Shown here: piece by piece, positions 16,995 through 28,990 of the stretch
Position numbering within the stretch: position 1 is the stretch's first letter
Layout of the letters: every line of letters begins with the position of its first letter
Source of the DNA: Xanthomonas sp.
GTDB taxonomy: Bacteria > Pseudomonadota > Gammaproteobacteria > Xanthomonadales > Xanthomonadaceae
Assembly: GCA_018262705.1 (NCBI GenBank)
Contig: JADFDQ010000001.1
Location: 266,112-330,111 of the forward strand
Direction: 5' to 3'
Length of the DNA stretch: 64,000 nucleotides
Translations under genes and position numbers: made by a program
The notes under the pieces: model-generated
The model's input: only the letters and a program-made list of their open reading frames with translations
The model's database searches: none
Told to the model about the DNA's origin: nothing

Positions 16995-19613
16995 ATGCAA
17001 TTTCCAATTACACCGCTGCTGCCGGAAATAACAGCTTCGCTGTCAGAACATTCGCGTCTGGTGCTGGAAGCCCCGCCGGGCGCCGGCAAAACCACGCAGG
17101 TGCCACTGGCCTTGCTGGATGCAACGTGGTTGGCCGGCAAGAAAATCGTGATGCTGGAGCCGCGCCGGGTGGCTGCGCGCAGCGCCGCCGTGTTCATGGC
17201 CCACCAGTTGGGTGAAGGCGTTGGGCAAACCGTGGGCTATCGCATTCGGTTTGAAAACAAGGTGTCGGCCAACACGCGCATTGAAGTCGTCACCGAAGGC
17301 ATCCTCACCCGCATGGTGCAGGACGACCCGTTGCTGGAAGGCGTGGGTGCGCTGTTGTTCGATGAATTCCACGAGCGGCATTTGTCTGGCGACCTGGGGT
17401 TGGCGCTGGCGCTGGATGTGCAAGCAGGGTTGCGTGAAGACCTGCGCATCGTGGTGATGTCGGCCACCCTGGATGGCGAAAAACTCGCAAGCTTTCTGGA
17501 TGCCCCGCGTCTGTCCAGTGCGGGGCGCAGTTATCCGGTCGCAATATCGCACTTTCCCGCCAAGCGCGAAGAAGCGTTGGAGCAGCAAGTGCGGCGCTGC
17601 GTGGAACATGCGCTGGCGACGCATCCGGGCGATCTGTTGGTGTTCCTGCCGGGGCAGCGCGAGATTGCGAAGGTGGAGCAGATTCTTGCGGCTGCGCTGC
17701 CGACGATGCAGCCGACACACGCTGCGGGGGTGTTGCGACAAGCGCGCCATGGAGGGCGCGCGCCCGAATCGGGGCAGGATGCCCCGACTGAGGGAAAAGC
17801 AACGCCCCCGCAGCGGGTAGCGGCGATGAACGGTCTGGAAATCCTTGCCCTGCACGGCGAGCTCCCCATCGAACAACAAACCCGCGTGTTGCAGCCTGCG
17901 GCAGATGGCCGCCGCCGCGTGGTGTTGGCAACCAATGTGGCCGAATCGTCCGTCACGCTGCCGGGTGTGCGCGTGGTGATCGATGCGGGCCTCGCTCGCG
18001 AGCCGAAGTTTGATCCCAATAGCGGGTTTTCGCGCCTGGAAACCGTGGCCATATCGCAAGCCAGTGCCGACCAGCGCGCCGGCCGTGCCGGGCGTGTGGC
18101 AGAAGGTGTTGCGTATCGGCTGTGGCCACAATCGCAGCGTTTGGAGCCGCAGCGCAAACCGGAAATCGCGCAAGTGGAGTTGGCGGCACTGGCGCTGGAA
18201 TTGGCGGTGTGGGGGAGCAGTGAATTGCGCTTTGTGGATGCACCGCCTGCCGGTGCGCTGGCTGCGGGGCGCGACGTATTGCGGCGTTTGGATGCGCTGG
18301 ATGCGCAAGGTGCCATCACCGCACGCGGCAAACGCATGCTCGGCTTGGGCACGCATCCGCGTTTGGCGGCGATGTTGTTGGCCATCCGCGAGCCGCAGCG
18401 GGTGGCGCTGGCCTGTGATCTTGCGGCCTTGATTGAAGCGCGTGACCCGCTACGCACGCGGTCTGATGCATTGGCCGAGCGCTGGCAGGCATTGGCGGCG
18501 TTTCGCAATGGGCGGGTGCCAGCCGATGCCAACCGCAGCGGCTTGGCAACGATTGATGCGGCGGCCAAACAATGGCGACGCCGCTTGCGTTGTGAGGCGC
18601 TGCCGCCGGCATCGATTCCTGCGCATGCACTGGGCGATGTGATGGCGCACGCCTTTCCCGACCGCATCGGCAAACAGCATCCGCAAGACCCCAAACGCTA
18701 TCAATTGGCCAATGGCCGCATGCTGCGTTTGTTAGACGATTCCGCGCTATATGGCGAACCGTGGCTGGTGGCCAGCGAGCTGCGTTTCGAAGCCAAGGAT
18801 GCGCTGCTGCTGCGCGCCGCACCGGTGGACGAGGTGTATCTGCGCCACGCCTTCACCGCGCATTTTCAAACCGGCGATGAAGTGCGTTGGGATGCCGGCA
18901 AACGTGCGCTGCGCAGCGAGCGCGTTGAACGCTTCGATGGCATCGTGCTGTCAACAACATCTGCCGGAAAAGTGGATCCTGCGTTGGCGGCGCAAGCCTT
19001 GACCGATGCGGTACGTGAGCTTGGGCTGGCGTGTTTGCCGTGGACCGACGCGCTGCGCCAATGGCGCATCCGCGCAGCGTGCCTGCGTGTGTGGATGCCG
19101 GAATTAGGCTTGCCTGATGTGTCAGACACACAGTTGTTGCACACGCTGGAGACGTGGCTGACACCGGCGTTGGTCGGCAAAACGCGGCTGGATGCGCTGA
19201 GTGAAAGCGAACTGAGTGAAGCGCTGAAATCCGGCATCGACTGGATCCTGCGGCAACGCATCGACCAGTTCGCACCCACCCGCATCGACGTGCCTTCAGG
19301 CCTGCAACGCGCAATCGAGTACCACATCGATGACCACGGCCAACCGGCACCGCCGGTGCTGGCGGTGAAGTTGCAGGAATTGTTCGGGCTGGCGCAAACC
19401 CCGCGCATTGCCGATGGCCGCGTGCCGTTGCTGCTGCACCTGCTCTCACCCGGCGGCAAACCGCTGCAAGTGACCGCCGACCTGCACAACTTCTGGGCCA
19501 ATACCTATGCCGAAGTGAAAAAGGAAATGAAAGGCCGCTACCCGCGCCACCCGTGGCCGGACGACCCGTGGAGAGCCACCGCCACCCATCGCGCCAAACC
19601 GCGCGGGACGTGA
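16995..19613 (+). CDS. hrpB: ATP-dependent helicase HrpB, with in-frame repeat insertion
   Basis: The 872-residue DEAH-box helicase has motif I APPGAGKTT, motif II DEFH, motif III SAT, QRAGRAGR (motif VI), a helicase-associated C-terminal region, and the HrpB-specific C-terminal domain (WPDDPWRATATHRAKPRG). HrpB's physiological substrate is not well defined. Between the helicase subdomains, about residues 243-273, lies an unusual segment encoded by a nested palindrome (17721-17814) that normally would be intergenic. The frame is preserved. The ATG at 16995 was preferred over one inside the upstream palindrome. Confidence 0.92.
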   Translation: MQFPITPLLPEITASLSEHSRLVLEAPPGAGKTTQVPLALLDATWLAGKKIVMLEPRRVAARSAAVFMAHQLGEGVGQTVGYRIRFENKVSANTRIEVVTEGILTRMVQDDPLLEGVGALLFDEFHERHLSGDLGLALALDVQAGLREDLRIVVMSATLDGEKLASFLDAPRLSSAGRSYPVAISHFPAKREEALEQQVRRCVEHALATHPGDLLVFLPGQREIAKVEQILAAALPTMQPTHAAGVLRQARHGGRAPESGQDAPTEGKATPPQRVAAMNGLEILALHGELPIEQQTRVLQPAADGRRRVVLATNVAESSVTLPGVRVVIDAGLAREPKFDPNSGFSRLETVAISQASADQRAGRAGRVAEGVAYRLWPQSQRLEPQRKPEIAQVELAALALELAVWGSSELRFVDAPPAGALAAGRDVLRRLDALDAQGAITARGKRMLGLGTHPRLAAMLLAIREPQRVALACDLAALIEARDPLRTRSDALAERWQALAAFRNGRVPADANRSGLATIDAAAKQWRRRLRCEALPPASIPAHALGDVMAHAFPDRIGKQHPQDPKRYQLANGRMLRLLDDSALYGEPWLVASELRFEAKDALLLRAAPVDEVYLRHAFTAHFQTGDEVRWDAGKRALRSERVERFDGIVLSTTSAGKVDPALAAQALTDAVRELGLACLPWTDALRQWRIRAACLRVWMPELGLPDVSDTQLLHTLETWLTPALVGKTRLDALSESELSEALKSGIDWILRQRIDQFAPTRIDVPSGLQRAIEYHIDDHGQPAPPVLAVKLQELFGLAQTPRIADGRVPLLLHLLSPGGKPLQVTADLHNFWANTYAEVKKEMKGRYPRHPWPDDPWRATATHRAKPRGT
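17721..17814. repeat. Palindromic element inserted in frame within hrpB
   Basis: Outer 16-base arms (17721-17736 and 17799-17814, one G-T mismatch) enclose two more stems: GCGCGCC/GGCGCGC (17742-17761) and TCGGGGCA-GGA-TGCCCCGA (17769-17787). The nested structure is characteristic of intergenic repeats, yet it encodes roughly 31 residues of HrpB without breaking the frame. Confidence 0.8.
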
Positions 19614-19731
19614 GGCGACGGCCATTCAAACGAGGCAGACCGCAGGCTGAATGAAGCATTGGATGGAGTGTGTTTGCCGCCGCGTTTCGCGCGATACTCT
19701 CAAGCGGGGCTGGTATTGAAGGAGCGCGACG

Positions 19732-20055
19732 ATGGGCAAGCTGGACAGGGCGCAGGATCGGGCGCTGGAGCTGATCGGTGAAATTGGCGACGGCTTGCGC
19801 AAGCGCGTTCCGGACAAGGCCGCACAGTGGATCGAAACCGGCGCGGCGCTGGGTGCGCTGCGAGCGGGTTCGAAAGTCGCGGGCGGTTTCGTGCGCCGCA
19901 ATCCCTATCTGGTTGGCGCTGCCGTGGCCGGTGCCGGGCTGCTCTGGCTGGCGGCGCGCCATCACAAACGCCAGCTCGCCGCCCAGGAAGGCAGTCTGCG
20001 CCGCCTGCAGGCGGTGCGTCGCGGCGAGTTCGAGCAGGACGACTACGGCGTCTGA
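19732..20055 (+). CDS. Hypothetical single-TM protein
   Basis: The 107-residue protein has an amphipathic, charged N-terminal half and one hydrophobic helix (about residues 58-76, rich in Ala/Gly). A basic, then acidic, cytoplasmic-type tail follows. A strong AAGGAG ribosome binding site lies seven bases before the ATG. I do not recognise the family. It resembles small envelope-stress or ElaB/YgaM-like proteins in general layout only. Its 3' end overlaps the convergent histidine kinase gene by 13 bp. Confidence 0.7.
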   Translation: MGKLDRAQDRALELIGEIGDGLRKRVPDKAAQWIETGAALGALRAGSKVAGGFVRRNPYLVGAAVAGAGLLWLAARHHKRQLAAQEGSLRRLQAVRRGEFEQDDYGV

Positions 20056-21173
20056 CGGGTTTCCGCCGGCTCGCTGCAAACTGAGGCCGGCAATTCCACA
20101 ACGAAGCGGGCGCCGCCGCCTTCGCGGTCCTCGTACCACAGCCGTCCGCCGGCGCCGGTCACGATCTGACGCGCCAACGCCAGGCCCAATCCGTTCGATA
20201 CGCCGGCTTGCGCGTCGTGCCCGTCGACGCGCTGGAACGGTTTGAACAGCTGCGCCTGAAAGTCGACCGGCACCCCGGGGCCGCGGTCTTGCACCACCAT
20301 CTGCCAATGTCCGTCGCGGCCGGGGCGCCCCAGCAGTTCCACCTCGCCGCCGCTATGGGCGTACTTGAGGGCATTGCCCAGCAGGTTTTCGCCGACGTGG
20401 CGCAGCAGCTGGCCGTTGATGGCCATGCAGGCATCGGCCTCGGGAACCTCGGTCGATAGCCGCAGATCGTGGGCTTCAAGCAGCAATTCGTAGCGCGCGG
20501 CCAGCCAGCGCAGGGTGTCGCCGAGATCCGCGCTGCGGGCAGGCGCGCTGTGGCCGCGCGGCTTGGGGGATTGTTCTTCGAGGTAGTCGCGCACATAGTC
20601 CAGCGCTTCGCGCGTGCTCTCCTCGATGATCTGCAGATAACGAGCGATGCGCTCCGGCTTGGCATCCGGCAATGACAGCATCTCGCGCGCGAACAGCACC
20701 GAGGTCAGCGGATTCTTGATGTCGTGGGCGATCAGGTTGAACAGTTCCTGGCGCCTGCGCAGCTCGTGTTCGAGCCGTTCGTGCCCTTTCCGGTGATGCA
20801 GCTGCACGCGCACCCGGGCCAGCAATTCGCTGTCATCGACCGGAATGGAGACGAAGTCGGCGGCGCCGGCACCGAAAGCGCGCAGACGCTGCTTGCGGTC
20901 GCTGCCGTCGGCCAGCACCAGCAGCGGCAGCTTCGGTTCGTCTTCGCGTCCGGCCATTGCCGTAATCAGGTCGAAGACGCCATCGTTCAGGCGTCGCGCT
21001 TCCAGCAGCACGAGGTCGGGCGCGCGGGTGGCAAGCGCTTCCAGTGCGTCCTCGTCGCCCCGTGCGCTGACGACGGCGTGCCCGGCTTCGCGCAGCAGCG
21101 CGGTCACCGATGAAGGTTCATCGGCGGTTGTGACGACGAGAATGCGGCCGGAGCTGGCGGAGCGGTACGGCAC
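20043..21173 (-). CDS. Histidine kinase with degenerate N-terminal receiver
   Basis: The 376-residue protein starts from GTG. Residues 10-125 form a response-regulator-like fold, but the phosphoacceptor position is Glu58 (LVLLEARRLNDG) and the conserved Lys before the beta5 proline is lost (SIPV), so it is probably not phosphorylated. A HisKA domain follows with His150 in HDIKNPLTS. The HATPase domain carries NLLGNALKYA, QDRGPGVP, GLGLALARQIV. No partner regulator is adjacent. The kinase part looks intact, while the receiver may bind a partner constitutively. Confidence 0.87.
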   Translation of the reverse strand: MPYRSASSGRILVVTTADEPSSVTALLREAGHAVVSARGDEDALEALATRAPDLVLLEARRLNDGVFDLITAMAGREDEPKLPLLVLADGSDRKQRLRAFGAGAADFVSIPVDDSELLARVRVQLHHRKGHERLEHELRRRQELFNLIAHDIKNPLTSVLFAREMLSLPDAKPERIARYLQIIEESTREALDYVRDYLEEQSPKPRGHSAPARSADLGDTLRWLAARYELLLEAHDLRLSTEVPEADACMAINGQLLRHVGENLLGNALKYAHSGGEVELLGRPGRDGHWQMVVQDRGPGVPVDFQAQLFKPFQRVDGHDAQAGVSNGLGLALARQIVTGAGGRLWYEDREGGGARFVVELPASVCSEPAETRQTP

Positions 21174-21205
21174 CCGGATAAAACTCCAGACCTGTGAACC
21201 GGCCT

Positions 21206-21214
21206 ACGGTAGCA
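21206..21214 (-). promoter_or_regulatory. Possible extended -10 (TGCTACCGT) of the kinase gene
   Basis: TGCTACCGT matches TGnTAnnnT and lies about 32 bases upstream of the GTG start of the histidine kinase. No good -35 element is obvious. Confidence 0.4.
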
Positions 21215-21252
21215 AACGACCGCGGCGGCGGCCATGCCAATGGACGAAACGC

Positions 21253-21792
21253 TCAAGTGCCGCAATCGCGCCACTGGCCGGGTAGCAGGTCGCCGAGACG
21301 GTGCGGACCGTGTGCGATACGCAGCAGCCGCAGGGTCGGCAGGCCTACTGCGGCGGTCATCCGCCGCACCTGCCGGTTGCGGCCCTCGTGGATCATCAGT
21401 TCCAGCCACGCGTCCGGCACGGTCTTGCGGAAACGCACCGGCGGATCGCGCGGCCACAGCGTGGGGGTGTCGATGCGGCTGGCTTGCGCAGGCAGCGTGG
21501 TGCCATCGTTGAGCGGCACGCCATCGCGCAGCGCCTGCAGCTGCGCCTCGACAGGATCGCCCTCCACCTGCACCCAGTAGGTTTTGGGCTGCTTGTGCCT
21601 GGGATCGGTCAAGCGGTGTGCCAAACGACCATCGTCGGTCAACAGCAACAGACCTTCCGAATCAAAGTCCAGTCGCCCGGCCGGATACACGTCGGCTGGC
21701 AGTCCGAACCCCGCCAGCGTCGGCCGCGACGGCACGCTGCGGTCGGTGAACTGGCAGAGCACGCCGTAGGGTTTGTTGAAGGCAATGAGCAT
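21253..21792 (-). CDS. rluE: 23S rRNA pseudouridine(2457) synthase RluE
   Basis: The 179-residue protein belongs to the RsuA/RluB/E/F class of pseudouridine synthases without an S4 domain. The catalytic aspartate is in AGRLDFDSEGLLLLT. KPYGVLCQFT, YWVQVEGDP, VPLNDGTTLPA, LWPRDPPVRFRK and EGRNRQVRRMTAAVG match E. coli RluE, which modifies U2457 in 23S rRNA. The ATG at 21792 starts the conserved region. Upstream codons fall in a palindromic repeat. Confidence 0.9.
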   Translation of the reverse strand: MLIAFNKPYGVLCQFTDRSVPSRPTLAGFGLPADVYPAGRLDFDSEGLLLLTDDGRLAHRLTDPRHKQPKTYWVQVEGDPVEAQLQALRDGVPLNDGTTLPAQASRIDTPTLWPRDPPVRFRKTVPDAWLELMIHEGRNRQVRRMTAAVGLPTLRLLRIAHGPHRLGDLLPGQWRDCGT

Positions 21793-21822
21793 GGACAAAA
21801 CCAATGAATCCGCCCGGCTTTG

Positions 21823-21903
21823 CGTAGGAGCGCACCGCAGGGGCGCGATGCGTTTTGGATGAACCGGGCCAAAGCAATCGCGCCCCTGTGGTGCGCTCCT
21901 ACG
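21823..21903. repeat. REP-like palindrome, GTAGGAGCGCACC family
   Basis: Inverted arms begin CGTAGGAGCGCACC and end GGTGCGCTCCTACG, with a second pairing ATCGCGCCCCTG/CAGGGGCGCGAT inside. It lies between rluE and the methyltransferase gene and has the same core as 16914-16987. Confidence 0.85.
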
Positions 21904-21926
21904 GGCTGGGGGACGGGGCGCCATCG

Positions 21927-22784
21927 TCACGGCTTGCGGAACCGCAGCGTCATCCGGTCGCTTTCGCCGATTGCCTTGTACTTGGCATCGTCCGCCGCGT
22001 CGTGGCTATTGGTTGGCGGCAGCGTCCACACGCCGTTTGGATGATCCTTGGTATCGGCCGGGTTGGCGTTGACCTCGCTGCGCGCGTCCAGCACGAAGCC
22101 GGCCTGCGTGGCCAGTGCGATGATCAGATCCTCGGTCAGGTAGCCGCTCTTTTTCATCGCGTCCGGATCGGTGCCGGGCTTGGCGCGGTGATCGACCACG
22201 CCGAGCACGCCGCCGGGCTTGAGCACGTCGAAAAACGCCTTGAAATAGGCCTCGGCGTTGCCGTCGGCCACCCAGTTGTGGGCGTTGCGAAAGGTCAGTA
22301 CGGTATCGGCGGATTCGGGCGGGCCGAAGCTGGGCGCGGAGGCGTCGAACAGCCGCAGGTCCGGCTCGCCGTACACCTCGGGATGCGCGGCGAATTTCTC
22401 GCGCAGCGTCTTGTTCAGCGCGTAGCGGTAGCCGGGCTGGCCGGCGATGGCATCGTCCCAGGTCGCGGCAACGTAGTGCCCGCGCTCGCGCAGATAGGGC
22501 GCGAGGATGTCGGCGTACCAGCCGCCGCCGGGGGTGATTTCGATGACGGTTTCGTCCGGCTGCACGCCGAAGAAGGCCAACGTTTGTCCCGGATGGCGGT
22601 AGCGGTCGCGCAGCATGTCGGTCGGCGCGCGCCAGGCGCCGGCCAGCGCGGCATCCAGCGACGCACCGGGAGCGGTTTGCGCGGCGGCGGGTGCCAGGGC
22701 CTCTTGCGGCGGGGCCGCCAGCGCCGAGCCAAGCAGCCCGAGGCAGGCGACGAGTACAGTCAAACGGACCGAACGGACAGACAT
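21927..22784 (-). CDS. Exported SAM-methyltransferase-like protein
   Basis: The 285-residue protein begins with a clear cleavable signal peptide (hydrophobic residues about 8-22, ALA-A site). The rest has a class I methyltransferase-like fold: motif I is ITPGGGWYADIL, a modified E/DxGxGxG, with a later VLKPGGVLGVVDHR segment typical of motif post-II. Similar exported predicted methyltransferases (COG4798-like) are known, but no activity is established. Since SAM is cytoplasmic, the domain may have a different role. It is followed on the same strand by rluE. Confidence 0.82.
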   Translation of the reverse strand: MSVRSVRLTVLVACLGLLGSALAAPPQEALAPAAAQTAPGASLDAALAGAWRAPTDMLRDRYRHPGQTLAFFGVQPDETVIEITPGGGWYADILAPYLRERGHYVAATWDDAIAGQPGYRYALNKTLREKFAAHPEVYGEPDLRLFDASAPSFGPPESADTVLTFRNAHNWVADGNAEAYFKAFFDVLKPGGVLGVVDHRAKPGTDPDAMKKSGYLTEDLIIALATQAGFVLDARSEVNANPADTKDHPNGVWTLPPTNSHDAADDAKYKAIGESDRMTLRFRKP

Positions 22785-22830
22785 GCGGGCGCTCCACGAA
22801 AGGCGAAGCGCCAGACTAACCGTTCGAGGG

Positions 22831-25681
<2,851 letters not shown>

Positions 25682-25684
25682 GAC

Positions 25685-26503
25685 CTATTGCCGCAGGCTG
25701 CGCCGCGCCTGTGGCGGCGCGGTTCCGGGCGTGCCCCGCCACGGGTTGATGTCGAGCCCGCCGCGGCGGGTGTAGCGCGCTTCCACCGACAGCGCACTTG
25801 GCGCGCAGCGCGTCAACACGTCGATGAAAATGCGCTCCACGCACTGCTCGTGGAACTCGGCGTGCTCGCGGAAGCCGACCAGATAGCGCAGCAGCCCTTC
25901 GCGGTCGATGCCCGGGCCCGTATAGACCAGCTTGAGATCGGCCCAGTCCGGCTGGCCGGTGACGGGGCAGTTGGACTTGAGCAGGCCGCTGCACAGGGTT
26001 TCCGTCACGTTCTCGCCAGCAGAGGACAGGCAGGACGGGTCCGGCGGGCCGTAGCGGTCAATCGCGATCTCCAGTCCGTCGATGTTTTCGCCGGAGGATT
26101 CGCGTTCCATTTCAGGCAACCCGAACGCCAGCGTCACCGCCGCGCCCGCCGCCGCGCTCAGGTCGGCTTCGATCCGCGTTTTCACCACGGCGTTGGATTC
26201 GAAACGTTCGCCGTTGAAGGAATTGAGATAGAGCTTGAGCGATTTCGATTCGATCAACTGCGGCGACTCGGCCGGCACCGTCAGCGTGGCCGTCGCCACC
26301 CGCGGCTTGCCGCGTGGATCGAGCCACGACAGTTCATAGACCTGCCAGCGGTCAAGCCCGACGAAAGGCAGCGCCGCGCCGTCCAGCCCCAGCGCCGTGC
26401 GCCCGGTCGCGCGCGCAATCGGGAACAGCAGGCCGGGGTCGTAGCGCGACGGATAGGCCACGTCGCGGCCGAGCGGGGAAGAACCGGCGGAAGGCGTGCT
26501 CAT
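25685..26503 (-). CDS. queF: NADPH-dependent 7-cyano-7-deazaguanine reductase
   Basis: QueF reduces preQ0 to preQ1 in queuosine tRNA biosynthesis, using NADPH. The 272-residue protein is the long (bimodular) form. The substrate-binding cysteine is Cys179 in [11 protein letters not shown], with the conserved Asp seven residues later. The E. coli-like [13 protein letters not shown] segment and [10 protein letters not shown] are present. The ATG at 26503 overlaps the zapE stop by 4 bp. Family homology begins just after this start. Confidence 0.95.
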   Translation of the reverse strand: MSTPSAGSSPLGRDVAYPSRYDPGLLFPIARATGRTALGLDGAALPFVGLDRWQVYELSWLDPRGKPRVATATLTVPAESPQLIESKSLKLYLNSFNGERFESNAVVKTRIEADLSAAAGAAVTLAFGLPEMERESSGENIDGLEIAIDRYGPPDPSCLSSAGENVTETLCSGLLKSNCPVTGQPDWADLKLVYTGPGIDREGLLRYLVGFREHAEFHEQCVERIFIDVLTRCAPSALSVEARYTRRGGLDINPWRGTPGTAPPQARRSLRQ

Positions 26504-27600
26504 CGGGCGTGGTGTTCGAAGGTCAGGTAGTCGGCGGATTGCATTTCCACGAGGCGCGAAGCGGTGCGTTCGAAGGCGCCGGCAATGCGCTCGCCGGCAT
26601 AGAGTGCCATCGGCGCGGCGGCGGCGGTGCACACCAGGTTGACGTGGCGGTCGTAAAACTCGTCGATCAGGTTGACGAAACGGCGCGCGGCGTCGTCGCG
26701 GCTGGCGTCCAGCACCGGAATGCCGCCGACCAACACGGTGTGGAACTCGCTGGCGATCTCGATGTAGTCGGCGCTGCCGCGCGGGCCTTCGCACAATGCG
26801 TCGAAGTCGAACCTACACAGCCCCGAGCTGCGCGCGCGCACCGGAATCCGCCGGCCTTCGATCACGATGCCGGCGTCCAGATGCCCGGCATCGCCGCCCA
26901 GCTCGCGCCAGCGCTGCGCCAGCCAGGCATCGGACTGCGCATCCAGCGGCGCGCGGTAGACCGGCGAGCGGGTCAGCGCGCGCAGCCGGTAGTCGGTCGA
27001 ACTGGCCAGTTCGATCACCTCGCAGCGTTGTTTGAGCATGGTGATCGCCGGCAGGAAGCGCGCCCGCTGCAGGCCATCCTTGTAGAGATCGTCCGGCGCC
27101 GAATTCGAGCTGGTGACCAGTGTCACACCTTCGGCAAACAGCCGCTCCAACAGGCGCGAAAGCAGCATCGCATCGCCGATGTCGATCACGAAGAATTCGT
27201 CGAGCACCAGCACCTGCAGGCTGTCACGCCAGTCGCGTGCCACCAAGGCCAGCGGGTCGGCTTCGTTGGCGTGCGCACGCAGGCGCGCGTTCACTTCGCG
27301 CATAAAGCGGTGGAAATGGGTGCGGCGTTTCTTGTCGACCGGCAACCCGGCGAAGAACAGATCGATCAGGAAGGTCTTGCCGCGCCCGACCCCGCCCCAC
27401 AGGTACAACCCGCGCACCGGATCCGGCGCGTGTCCGCCCAACAGGCGGTGCAGCAAACCCGGAGAGGAAGGCTCGCCAATCAACTGCGTGTGGATGCGAT
27501 CCAGCATCGCCAGCACCGCGCGCTGGGCCGGATCGTCCTGCCAGTCGCCGCGCGCCACGCCCTGCGCGTAGCGCTGCGAAGGAAGCGACGCTTCAATCAT
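26500..27600 (-). CDS. zapE: Cell division ATPase ZapE (AFG1-like)
   Basis: The 366-residue AAA-type ATPase belongs to the AFG1/ZapE family, which in E. coli modulates FtsZ rings under stress. Walker A is GGVGRGKT (residues 69-76). Walker B is [16 protein letters not shown], and [20 protein letters not shown] and DYR segments are typical. The ATG at 27600 overlaps the stop of the upstream hydrolase by 4 bp. The coupling with queF is an operon arrangement, not a known functional link. Confidence 0.93.
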   Translation of the reverse strand: MIEASLPSQRYAQGVARGDWQDDPAQRAVLAMLDRIHTQLIGEPSSPGLLHRLLGGHAPDPVRGLYLWGGVGRGKTFLIDLFFAGLPVDKKRRTHFHRFMREVNARLRAHANEADPLALVARDWRDSLQVLVLDEFFVIDIGDAMLLSRLLERLFAEGVTLVTSSNSAPDDLYKDGLQRARFLPAITMLKQRCEVIELASSTDYRLRALTRSPVYRAPLDAQSDAWLAQRWRELGGDAGHLDAGIVIEGRRIPVRARSSGLCRFDFDALCEGPRGSADYIEIASEFHTVLVGGIPVLDASRDDAARRFVNLIDEFYDRHVNLVCTAAAAPMALYAGERIAGAFERTASRLVEMQSADYLTFEHHAR

Positions 27601-28271
27601 GCCGATGGAGGCGTCGGCAGCCAGCCGCGCACGCCGTTTTTCACCACGCCGCGCAGATCCATCAGCTTGCGATGGAAAAAATGGCTGGCGCCTTCGATCT
27701 CGATCAGCTGCGGCGGCAGCGCCAGCCCCGCCACCCACTGCCGCACCGCTTCAGGGTCGACGATTTCATCGACATCGCCCTGGATCAGCAGCCACGGCAT
27801 CGTCGGCAGCGTGATGCCGTCGAACGACCAACTGCGCCCCACCGGCGGGGCGACCGTGATCAGCGCTGCCGCCTTCAGCGCCACGGCAGCGCGCAATGCG
27901 ATCCACGCCCCGAAGCTGAACCCGGCCAGCCACAGCGCATGCTGCGGAAAGCGTTCCCGCGCCCACGCCGCCACCGCGCGCAGATCGTCCAGCTCGCCGC
28001 GGCCGGCATCGAACGCACCCTCCGAGCCACCCACCCCGCGGAAGTTGAAGCGCAGCGACGTCGCGCCCGCTTCGCGCAGCGCGCGCGCGGTCATCGTCAC
28101 CACCTTGTTGTGCATCGTCCCGCCCTCGGTCGGCAGCGGGTGACAAACGATCGCCAGCACCGCCCGGGTCGGCGCTTCCGCCGGCGTCAGCGCGGCCTCG
28201 ATGCGGCCGGCCGGGCCGGGGATGACCAGCGCCTCGGTGCCGTCGCTGGTCGGGGCAGGATTCGAGCTCAT
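27597..28271 (-). CDS. Cytoplasmic alpha/beta hydrolase, COG2945-like
   Basis: The 224-residue hydrolase has CHPLPTEGGTMHNKVV near the N-terminus, RFNFRGVGGSEG (oxyanion region), the nucleophile elbow GFSFG, an acid in QGDVDEIVDP, and the catalytic histidine in GASHFF. There is no signal peptide. The family is widespread, and its physiological esters are unknown. It is the first gene of a four-gene coupled operon with zapE, queF and a lipoprotein. Its upstream region contains REP-like repeats. Confidence 0.88.
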   Translation of the reverse strand: MSSNPAPTSDGTEALVIPGPAGRIEAALTPAEAPTRAVLAIVCHPLPTEGGTMHNKVVTMTARALREAGATSLRFNFRGVGGSEGAFDAGRGELDDLRAVAAWARERFPQHALWLAGFSFGAWIALRAAVALKAAALITVAPPVGRSWSFDGITLPTMPWLLIQGDVDEIVDPEAVRQWVAGLALPPQLIEIEGASHFFHRKLMDLRGVVKNGVRGWLPTPPSA

Positions 28272-28316
28272 GCGCCGGATTCTGCCAGAGTCGCGGTCAT
28301 GGCCGGGTCAGCAGCC

Positions 28317-28469
28317 TCTCGCGCCCCTCGGCCTGCGGCCTCGGTGCGCTCCTACAACCGCAAGATCAATGCGCCGGGGAAATGCTCCGTAGGAGCGCAC
28401 CGCAGGGGCGCGATCGGCAACCGTGCATCCTCTCGCGCCCCTCGGCCTGCGGCCTCGGTGCGCTCCTAC
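28317..28469. repeat. Pair of REP-like palindromes, GTAGGAGCGCACC family
   Basis: One half-element (28317-28356) is followed by a complete inverted pair (28389-28468). Cores are CTCGGTGCGCTCCTAC and GTAGGAGCGCACCGCAGG. The right edge supplies the TAG stop codon of the cytochrome gene (28466-28468), so the repeat has reached the coding boundary. Confidence 0.85.
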
Positions 28470-28990
28470 TGCTTGCTCTGCGTCACCATGTATTCGACCG
28501 CGGCCTTCATCTGGTCATCGGTCAGGGCGGCATTGCCGCCGCGCGCCGGCATGGTGCCGGTCGTGCCGGTGAAGCCGGCAATCGCCTTCTTGATCAGCTC
28601 GTCCAGGCCCTGCGCGGCCACCCGCGCGCCGATTCCGGCCGCATCCAGCATGGGCGCGCCGCCCACGCCGCCGGTGTGGCAGGCGGTGCAGGGGCCGTTG
28701 TTGAAGATCGTCGCGCCGTCGGTGCTGCCGCCGAACGGCACGTTGGCGCTGGCCGATGCCTGCGCGGCGGCGGCGGCCGCTGCCTGCTGCGCCGCGCCGG
28801 TGGCGCCTGCGTAGACCCCGCCTTCCGGCGCGATCCGCTCCAGCGTGCTGGCCGTCGCGCCGGGATCGGCCGGGTAGACCTTCGTCCCGTTCAGGTAATG
28901 CGCAAACAGCACAAGACCGATGCCAACGCTCACCAGAAAGGCGATCAGCAGCGAAAACTTCTTGAGAAAGACCAGATCGAGAGGACGCAC
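28466..28990 (-). CDS. Membrane-anchored cytochrome c5-like protein
   Basis: The 174-residue protein starts from GTG with AGGGG eight bases upstream. It has an N-terminal membrane helix (about residues 12-31), an Ala-rich linker (about 65-82), and a monohaem c-type domain with CTACH and a probable Met ligand in TMPARGG. Such c5/c-555-like proteins shuttle electrons in the periplasm between complexes or to oxidases. The stop codon is contributed by an intergenic repeat. It is divergent from the large autotransporter gene. Confidence 0.88.
   Translation of the reverse strand: MRPLDLVFLKKFSLLIAFLVSVGIGLVLFAHYLNGTKVYPADPGATASTLERIAPEGGVYAGATGAAQQAAAAAAAQASASANVPFGGSTDGATIFNNGPCTACHTGGVGGAPMLDAAGIGARVAAQGLDELIKKAIAGFTGTTGTMPARGGNAALTDDQMKAAVEYMVTQSKQ

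Noticed and set aside
17043..18694. Long frames antisense to hrpB
   Set aside because: Shadow frames of a well-supported helicase gene with no family motifs.
16103..19613. Twin-arginine translocation or type III secretion locus from the names tatD and hrpB
   Set aside because: TatD is a nuclease and HrpB here is the DEAH helicase, not the Hrp secretion regulator; no other secretion genes are nearby.
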